DNA of 5,386 bases from Acidimicrobiaceae bacterium (GTDB lineage Bacteria > Actinomycetota > Acidimicrobiia > Acidimicrobiales > RAAP-2), in the NCBI GenBank assembly GCA_003135595.1, contig PLCI01000014.1:3212-8597 (forward strand), read 5' to 3'. The position numbers and the translations under genes were made by a program. Under the pieces are notes generated by a model. The model worked only from the letters and a program-made list of their open reading frames with translations, had not been told where the DNA came from and ran no database searches. Numbering within the stretch: the stretch's first letter is position 1; each line of letters opens with the position of its first letter. Shown here in pieces: positions 1 through 4,314 of this stretch.

Positions 1-428
1 TAATGCGGCCAGCTCTGGACCAGTGGTTTCCCGTTGATGAGGATCTTGTTTCCCATCGAGGTGATGTGGTCGCCCGGCACGCCGACGATGCGCTTCACGA
101 GGTCGGTGACCGTCGGGTCCCCGCAGTGCTCGGCCGGCGGCGCCCTGAAGACGATGACGTCGCCGATCGCGGGCGATGCGAAGTCGTAGGCGAGCTTGAA
201 GACCAGGATCCGGTCCCCGATGTCCAGTGTCGGCTCCATCGAGCTGGACGGGATGAAGAAGGTCTGGATGACGTAGGACCGCACGCCGACTGCGAGCACG
301 AGGGCGACGGCGATGACGCCGAGCCACTCGGCGAGCAGCCACGCCGACGATCGTTCCCTGCGCTGCGTCGTGGTCGGCGCCACGGGATCCTCGCTCGACG
401 AGACGACCTCGTCGCCGCGAAGTGCCAC
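1..428 (-). CDS. lepB: Type I signal peptidase (second of two, C-terminus beyond the window)
   Basis: This is a second S26-family signal peptidase, paralogous to the preceding gene and about two thirds identical to it by eye over the catalytic core. From GTG 428 the visible part is 142 residues. It has a short polar, charged tail, a membrane span at about 30-49 (WLLAEWLGVIAVALVLAVGV), catalytic Ser63 in FIPSSSMEPTL, GDRILVFK (71-78), GDVIVFRAP (89-97), the general-base Lys112 in DLVKRIVGVPGD, and INGKPLVQSW near the edge. The late GDN..S.DSR box and the C-terminus lie outside the window; the last codon is cut after TA. In-frame TAG at 440-438 limits the start. GTG 428 has its purine-rich tract (GGGGAGG, 461-455) 26 bases away across a stem-loop. 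GTG 383, with GAGG 5 bases upstream, is a reasonable alternative start and would shorten the tail by 15 residues without touching the membrane span. Confidence 0.9.
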   Translation of the reverse strand, partial: MALRGDEVVSSSEDPVAPTTTQRRERSSAWLLAEWLGVIAVALVLAVGVRSYVIQTFFIPSSSMEPTLDIGDRILVFKLAYDFASPAIGDVIVFRAPPAEHCGDPTVTDLVKRIVGVPGDHITSMGNKILINGKPLVQSWPH

Positions 429-431
429 GCC

Positions 432-460
432 GGGAGGCTACCGGAGCCTCGCAGCCTCCC
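432..460 (-). promoter_or_regulatory. Overlapping alternative stem-loops between the two lepB genes
   Basis: The 40-base gap contains two perfect, mutually exclusive inverted repeats on the transcript. An 8-bp stem pairs 460-453 (GGGAGGCT) with 439-432 (AGCCTCCC) around a 13-base loop. A 6-bp stem pairs 450-445 (GAGGCT) with 439-434 (AGCCTC) around a 5-base loop. Both use the same arm next to the second gene. The only strong Shine-Dalgarno-like tract in the gap (GGGGAGG, 461-455) is buried in the 8-bp form and free in the 6-bp form. No U-run follows, so it is not a standard intrinsic terminator. The pairing is seen directly; a regulatory role is inferred. Confidence 0.45.
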
Positions 461-468
461 CTTCCTCC

Positions 469-1173
469 TCAGATGATGGAGAACCGGGCGATGGGCCAGA
501 AGATGAGGACGGCCTTGCCGATGATGTTGCCGCGTGGGACATAGCCCCACACCCTCGAGTCGCACGACGCGGGATGGTTGTCGCCCATGACGAAGTAGTC
601 GTTCGCCGGGACGGTCTGTCGCTTGATGGCCGGGGGCCCGAGCGGGTTGACGTGCTGCCAGTCCTGGTGGAGCACGTGGCCGTTGATGAAGATCGTGTTG
701 CCGACGGACCAGATCGTGTCGCCGGGTGTCCCGATGATGCGCTTCACGAGGTCGTCCACCTCGGGGCTGTCACACATGGAGCGCTCCGTGGAGGGCGCAC
801 GGAACACGATGACGTCGCCCGTCGCCGGCGACGTGAACCGATAGGCGGCCTTCAGGACCAGGATCCGATCGCCCACGTTGAGCGTCGGGTACATCGACAG
901 CGACGGGATGTAGTAGGTCTGCACGACGTACGCGCGCACCACGAGCGCGATGGACGTCGCCACGGCAAGGACGACCACCCAGTCGATGACGCTGCGCAGC
1001 GCGCTTCGTCGCTTCGCGGCTCGCTTGGCCGCTCGCCTCGAGATGCGGCTGGTCGCGGCTTCGGAGGCGGCACCCGTCGTGTCGGTTGCGTCGGTCGCGT
1101 CGGGTGCGTCTGGTGCGGCCGCGCCGCCCGGATCGGTCCGGGATGCGGAGGGCGGCTCGGCGTCAGACGTCAT
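469..1173 (-). CDS. lepB: Type I signal peptidase (first of two)
   Basis: This membrane Ser/Lys protease removes signal peptides from exported proteins at the outer face of the cytoplasmic membrane. The product is 234 residues from ATG 1173. Residues 1-42 are an Ala/Asp/Thr/Pro-rich tail, and 43-60 are strongly basic (RISRRAAKRAAKRR), fitting a cytoplasmic, positive-inside segment. Residues 62-80 form a single membrane span. The catalytic Ser93 lies in YIPSLSMYPTL and the general-base Lys144 in DLVKRIIGTPGD. GDRILVLK (101-108), GDVIVFRAP (119-127), INGHVLHQDW and the late box GDNHPASCDSRVWGYV (197-212) complete the S26 family pattern. A C-terminal hydrophobic stretch (KAVLIFWPIARFSII) follows the fold and is common in actinobacterial members. 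Only a weak Shine-Dalgarno sequence (GAGTGGA) precedes the ATG. The gene lies 51 bases after pafA on the same strand and may be cotranscribed with it. A second, clearly paralogous copy follows after 40 bases. Confidence 0.95.
   Translation of the reverse strand: MTSDAEPPSASRTDPGGAAAPDAPDATDATDTTGAASEAATSRISRRAAKRAAKRRSALRSVIDWVVVLAVATSIALVVRAYVVQTYYIPSLSMYPTLNVGDRILVLKAAYRFTSPATGDVIVFRAPSTERSMCDSPEVDDLVKRIIGTPGDTIWSVGNTIFINGHVLHQDWQHVNPLGPPAIKRQTVPANDYFVMGDNHPASCDSRVWGYVPRGNIIGKAVLIFWPIARFSII
1078..1113 (-). repeat. Degenerate 9-base tandem repeat in the 5' part of the first lepB
   Basis: On the plus strand four degenerate 9-base units run in series (GTGTCGGTT, GCGTCGGTC, GCGTCGGGT, GCGTCTGGT). 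They encode the repeated tripeptide pattern PDA-PDA-TDA-TDT at residues 21-32 of the signal peptidase tail. The unit is a whole number of codons, so gain or loss of copies would keep the frame. Confidence 0.7.
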
Positions 1174-1224
1174 CGTTGTTCCACTCGGTGCCGCGTCGCG
1201 ATCGTCGCACGGGGCCAGAACGGC

Positions 1225-2583
1225 TCAGAGGGCCTCGATGAGGCGCTCGACACGCTCGTCGTGGCTCTTGAAGGGATCCTTGAGGAGCACGGTGCGCTGT
1301 GCCTGGTCGTTCAGCTTCAGGTGAACCCAGTCCACGGTGTAGTCGCGTCGGCGCTCCTTGGCGCGCTTCACGAACGCACCTCGGAGGCGCGCGCGTGTCG
1401 TCTGCGGCGGCGTCGTGGTTGCTTCGTTGATCGCCTCGTCGGTCGTCGTGCGCTCGACGAGGCCCCGACGCTGCAGCTTGTAGAAGATCCCGCGCGTGCG
1501 GTCGATGTCGTGGTAGCGCAGGTCGATGAGCGAGATGGTCGGGTGCGACAGCGGCACGTTGTGGCGTTCGCGGATCTGCTCGATGAGGTTGAGCTTGATG
1601 ACCCAGTCGACCTCTCGGTTGAGCGACATCGGGTCGCGCTCGAGCCCCGTGATGCAGTGGCGCCACATCTCGAGCGCCTGTTTGAGGTCGGGCGGGAGCC
1701 CGCGGCGCTCCGCGAACCGCGCGGCGCGGTCCAGGTACTCGGACTGGATCTCGAGCGCGCTGATCTCCCTGCCGTTCGCGAGCTTGACCTTCTTTCGGCA
1801 CGTGGGGTCCTGGGAGATCTCGCGGATCGCGCGGATCGGGTTCTCCAGCGTGAGGTCACGCAGCACCGTCGAGGAGTCCTCGACCATGGCGAGCATGAGG
1901 CACGTCGCGCCCACCTTCAGGTAGGTCGCGTACTCGGACATGTTGGTGTCGCCCACGATCACGTGCAGGCGCCGATAGCGCTCGGCGTCGGCGTGCGGCT
2001 CGTCGCGCGTGTTGATGATCGGACGGCTCCTCGTCGTCGCCGAGGACACGGACTCCCAGATGTGCTCGGCGCGCTGGCTGATGCAGAACGCCGGTCCCTT
2101 GGCCGTGTGGAGCACCTTGCCCGCGCCCGAGTAGATCTGCCTGCTCACGAGGAAGGGGATCATGACCTCGTTCAGCCGGGCGCGCTCGTCGTCTCGCACC
2201 GCGAGGTAGTTCTCGTGGCAGCCGTAGGAGTTGCCCGCCGAGTCCGTGTTGTTCTTGAAGAGGAAGACCTCGCCTTTGATGCCGTCCTCGTGCAGGCGCG
2301 CCTGGGCGCCCTGGACGAGCCCGGACAGGATCCATTCACCGGCCTTGTCCTGGGCGACCAGGTCCTCGAGCTCGTCGCACTCCGCGGTCGCGTACTCGGG
2401 GTGGCTCCCGACGTCGAGGTACAGCCTCGACCCGTTCTCCAAGAAGACGTTGCTCGAGCGTCCCCAGTGCACGACGCGCCGGAAGAGGTGCCGGGCGACC
2501 TCGTCGGGGCTGAGGCGGCGCTGTCCGCGGTAGGAGAAGGTGACGCCGAACTCGCTCTCAAGGCCGAAGACACGGTGCTGCAC
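1225..2583 (-). CDS. pafA: PafA, Pup-protein ligase
   Basis: PafA uses ATP to phosphorylate the C-terminal Glu of Pup and joins it to the side-chain amine of target lysines. From GTG 2583 the protein is 452 residues, the same length as M. tuberculosis PafA, and begins MQHRVFGLESEFGVTF, in register with that enzyme. The first beta strand carries Glu9 and Glu11, the expected metal/ATP ligands. Asp57 in LYLDVGSHPEYATAE is the expected catalytic base. Further motifs are RRLSPDEVAR (22-31), FKNNTDSAGNSYGCHENY (109-126), SQRAEHIWE (169-177), RPIINTRDEPHADAERYRR (187-205), IVGDTNMSE (209-217), EVDWVIK and, near the C-terminus, DYTVDWVHLKLNDQAQRT. The open frame extends 40 codons further upstream into prcA, but that part has no family similarity. 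GGAG lies only 2 bases before the GTG, so initiation looks weak or dependent on coupling to prcA. No pafB or pafC regulators follow; a signal peptidase gene begins 51 bases downstream. Confidence 0.97.
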   Translation of the reverse strand: MQHRVFGLESEFGVTFSYRGQRRLSPDEVARHLFRRVVHWGRSSNVFLENGSRLYLDVGSHPEYATAECDELEDLVAQDKAGEWILSGLVQGAQARLHEDGIKGEVFLFKNNTDSAGNSYGCHENYLAVRDDERARLNEVMIPFLVSRQIYSGAGKVLHTAKGPAFCISQRAEHIWESVSSATTRSRPIINTRDEPHADAERYRRLHVIVGDTNMSEYATYLKVGATCLMLAMVEDSSTVLRDLTLENPIRAIREISQDPTCRKKVKLANGREISALEIQSEYLDRAARFAERRGLPPDLKQALEMWRHCITGLERDPMSLNREVDWVIKLNLIEQIRERHNVPLSHPTISLIDLRYHDIDRTRGIFYKLQRRGLVERTTTDEAINEATTTPPQTTRARLRGAFVKRAKERRRDYTVDWVHLKLNDQAQRTVLLKDPFKSHDERVERLIEAL

Positions 2584-2620
2584 GTCTCCGACCGTAGTTG
2601 CGCCGACCCCGTGGAGAGGA

Positions 2621-3301
2621 TCAATTAGCGAGAAGCGGGGTGACCTCGTCGTCCTCGAGACGCCGGAACGTGCGTCGCGCGCCCGTGTCGGCGAGCAGGG
2701 CAACCTCGAGGTCGCCGGCGTTCAGGCGCCGGTCAGGGCCGCCAAGTGCTGCAACTGCGTGCCGCACGGCGTCGTTGAGCGCCCAGTCCGTCATCGCGCC
2801 ATTGGCAAACCGGGTGCGGATCGCCTCGGCATCGCCGCCGAGGACCGCGAAGCCCACCTCGTCGGTGATCGTGCCCTCGTAGGCGATGCGGAAGATCTGG
2901 GGAGCCTTGGTCGCGTCGCCCAGCTCGGCGACGAGGATCTCGACTTCCATCGGCTTCATCTCGTGGGTGAAGACCTGGCCGAGGTACTGGGCGTAGAGGT
3001 TCGCGAGCGACCTCGCGTCGACGTCCTCGCGGCTGAACGCGTAGCCCTTGGTGTCGGCGTGTCGCACGCCCGCGACGCGGAGCGTGTCGTACTCGTTGAA
3101 CTTGCCGACGCCCGCGAAGGCGATCCGGTCGTAGATCTCCGAGATCTTGTGCAGCGTCGCCGACGGGTTCTCCGCGACGAGCAGGATCCCCCCCGCGTAC
3201 ATCGTCGCGATGAGCGCGCGGCCGCGCGCGATGCCCTTCTGGGCGTACTCCGCGCGATCCTTCATCACCTGCTCTGGCGCGACGTAGTACGGCATCGTCA
3301 T
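2621..3301 (-). CDS. prcA: 20S proteasome alpha subunit
   Basis: PrcA forms the outer, non-catalytic heptameric rings that gate the 20S chamber and dock the Mpa/ARC ATPase. The product is 226 residues, somewhat shorter than the 248 of M. tuberculosis, mainly because the variable C-terminal tail is missing (it ends EVTPLLAN). The N-terminus MTMPYYVAPEQVMKDRAEYA matches the mycobacterial MSFPYFISPEQ gating segment in register, which supports this ATG. KGIARGRALIA (22-32), AENPSATLHKISEIYDR (43-59), GKFNEYDTLR (66-75) and the LANLYAQYLGQVFT segment are characteristic. Lys52 lies where the family has the alpha-ring Lys that contacts the C-termini of activator ATPases. The ATG overlaps the prcB stop as ATGA, so equal translation of the two subunits by coupling is likely. 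There is no N-terminal Thr and no active site, as expected. The gene is followed by pafA after 37 bases. Confidence 0.98.
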   Translation of the reverse strand: MTMPYYVAPEQVMKDRAEYAQKGIARGRALIATMYAGGILLVAENPSATLHKISEIYDRIAFAGVGKFNEYDTLRVAGVRHADTKGYAFSREDVDARSLANLYAQYLGQVFTHEMKPMEVEILVAELGDATKAPQIFRIAYEGTITDEVGFAVLGGDAEAIRTRFANGAMTDWALNDAVRHAVAALGGPDRRLNAGDLEVALLADTGARRTFRRLEDDEVTPLLAN

Positions 3302-4104
3302 CGCAGGGTGCCCTCCGCGTTGCCGTTCGAACCGCGACGCCGCTCGATGATCGCGTCGAAGCGGCGCGCCACCTCCTCGTCGGGGAGGCGCGCGTAGCCC
3401 TGCGCCGACACGGTCGCCACGGCGGGGTAGATCCCGCGCACCGAGTCCGGTCCGCCCGTCGCACTGTCGGCGTCGGCCGCCTCGTACAGCGACAGGATCG
3501 CGAGCTCGACGGCGTCATCGAGTGGCAGGTTGTCGCGGTAGCCGAGGCGGATCGTGGTGCGCGCGAACGTGCCGCCCGAGCCCGTGGTCTGGAAGTCCGT
3601 CTCCTCGTAGCGACCGCCCGCCGCGTCGTAGTCGAAGATCCGCCCGGTGCGCCTCGAGAGGTCGTAGCCGCAGAACAGCGGGATGACCACGAAGCCCTGC
3701 ATGGCCATGCCGAGGTTCCCCCGGACCATCTGGGCGAGCTGGTTGGCCTTGCCCTCCAGGGACAAGACGACGCCCTCGACCTTCTCGTAGTGCTCGAGCT
3801 GGACCTGAAAGAGGCGCACCATCTCTGTTGACACCGCGGCGGAGCCCGAGATGGCGACCGCCGAGAACCGGTCGGCGGGGAAGACCTTCTCCATCGCGCG
3901 GTGGGCGATGAAGTTGCCCGCCGTCGCCCGGCGGTCGCCCGCCATCACGACCCCGTCGGCATAGCGCAGCGCCACCACCGTCGTGGCGTGGGCGAGGTTG
4001 AGCCCCGCATCGCTCATTGCGGGAAGTGCCGCGCCGGTGCGCTGCACGAGCGCTGCGAAGTCTGGTCCTGGGTCAGTGGAGGGATCGAAGAGCGGCAGCG
4101 CCAC
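3298..4104 (-). CDS. prcB: 20S proteasome beta subunit (catalytic, N-terminal Thr protease)
   Basis: This is the catalytic subunit of the 20S core, forming the two inner heptameric rings. The product is 268 residues from a GTG start that shares one base with the pup stop, implying translational coupling; only a weak GGGCGG tract lies upstream. By alignment with mycobacterial PrcB, residues 1-40 are a propeptide (57 in M. tuberculosis), and the mature chain of 228 residues starts at Thr41 in AHA-TTVVALRY. The catalytic set is present at the expected mature positions: Thr1 (Thr41), Asp17 (Asp57 in VVMAGDRRAT) and Lys33 (Lys73 in AMEKVF). The Ser of TGSGG (174-178) and the Asp of GGPDSVRG (218-224) match the remaining conserved active-site region. 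MVRGNLGMAMQG (126-137) is a typical PrcB segment. One oddity is that the residue before Thr1 is Ala, where proteasome beta precursors normally have Gly. The stop overlaps the prcA start. Confidence 0.98.
   Translation of the reverse strand: MALPLFDPSTDPGPDFAALVQRTGAALPAMSDAGLNLAHATTVVALRYADGVVMAGDRRATAGNFIAHRAMEKVFPADRFSAVAISGSAAVSTEMVRLFQVQLEHYEKVEGVVLSLEGKANQLAQMVRGNLGMAMQGFVVIPLFCGYDLSRRTGRIFDYDAAGGRYEETDFQTTGSGGTFARTTIRLGYRDNLPLDDAVELAILSLYEAADADSATGGPDSVRGIYPAVATVSAQGYARLPDEEVARRFDAIIERRRGSNGNAEGTLR
3312..3316 (-). promoter_or_regulatory. Ribosome binding site of prcA, inside the end of prcB
   Basis: GGAGG on the minus strand lies 10 bases before the ATG at 3301 and within the last codons of prcB. 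The spacing favours ATG 3301 over the second in-frame ATG at 3295, for which the gap would be 16 bases. Confidence 0.6.
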
Positions 4105-4301
4105 TACTCGCCGCCCTTTTGGACGTAGTTGCGGACGAACTCCTCCGCGTTGTCCTCGAGGACCTCGTCGATCTCGTCCAGCAACTCGTCCAGGTCGGCC
4201 TTCAGCCGGTCGCCGCGCTCCGAAGGCGCGGCGTCGGCCTCTTCGACGGCCTCAACTGGGCGCTCCTTGGCCGTCTTTCGCTTCTGCTCTTGTTCTGCCA
4301 T
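4104..4301 (-). CDS. pup: Pup, prokaryotic ubiquitin-like protein ending in Gly-Gly-Glu
   Basis: Pup is the protein tag that PafA attaches to lysines to mark proteins for the Mpa/ARC-20S proteasome. The product is 65 residues, the usual size (64 in M. tuberculosis). Residues 1-30 are charged and low in complexity, as expected for the disordered half that threads into the ATPase. Residues 31-60 (DRLKADLDELLDEIDEVLED, then NAEEFVRNYV) form the amphipathic helix known to bind the coiled coils of Mpa and the groove of PafA/Dop. The end is QKGGE. Most Pups end in GGQ and need deamidation by Dop; this one is encoded ready for ligation, as in Corynebacterium. The start is supported by an AGGAG 8 bases upstream. 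The stop TAG overlaps the GTG of prcB by one base. Lys7, Lys9, Lys12, Lys34 and Lys62 are possible self-pupylation sites, by inference only. Confidence 0.98.
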   Translation of the reverse strand: MAEQEQKRKTAKERPVEAVEEADAAPSERGDRLKADLDELLDEIDEVLEDNAEEFVRNYVQKGGE

Positions 4302-4309
4302 GACCTGTT

Positions 4310-4314
4310 CTCCT
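4310..4314 (-). promoter_or_regulatory. Ribosome binding site of pup, overlapping the dop stop
   Basis: On the minus strand AGGAG lies 8 bases before the pup ATG and shares its first bases with the TAG stop of dop. It sits in the 8-base palindrome TCCTAGGA (4311-4318). This supports ATG 4301 as the pup start and suggests that pup is translated by ribosomes finishing dop as well as by fresh initiation. Confidence 0.75.

Noticed and set aside
432..460. Intrinsic transcription terminator after the first lepB.
   Set aside because: The stem is GC-rich but no T-run follows on the minus strand; the second lepB starts within a few bases, so a translational role is more plausible.
1174..1224. Possible promoter or terminator between pafA and the first lepB.
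   Set aside because: No paired -35/-10 elements and no stem followed by a U-run can be made out; only a short direct repeat (GCGAC-GATC-GCGAC) is visible, too small to call.
313..2628. A 771-codon open frame on the plus strand opposite both pafA and the first lepB.
   Set aside because: It runs antisense to two well-supported genes, has a biased Arg/Val/Asp/Gly/Leu composition with no recognisable domain, and is explained by the rarity of stop codons opposite high-GC coding sequence.
2584..2703. An upstream extension of pafA by 40 codons to an ATG at 2703.
   Set aside because: It overlaps the end of prcA in another frame, has no similarity to PafA, and would make the protein longer than the family, whereas GTG 2583 gives exactly the usual 452 residues.
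2540..3397. A 285-codon plus-strand open frame opposite prcA.
   Set aside because: It is a shadow of the prcA frame with low-complexity Arg/Val/Asp-rich sequence and no domain; prcA itself is unmistakable.
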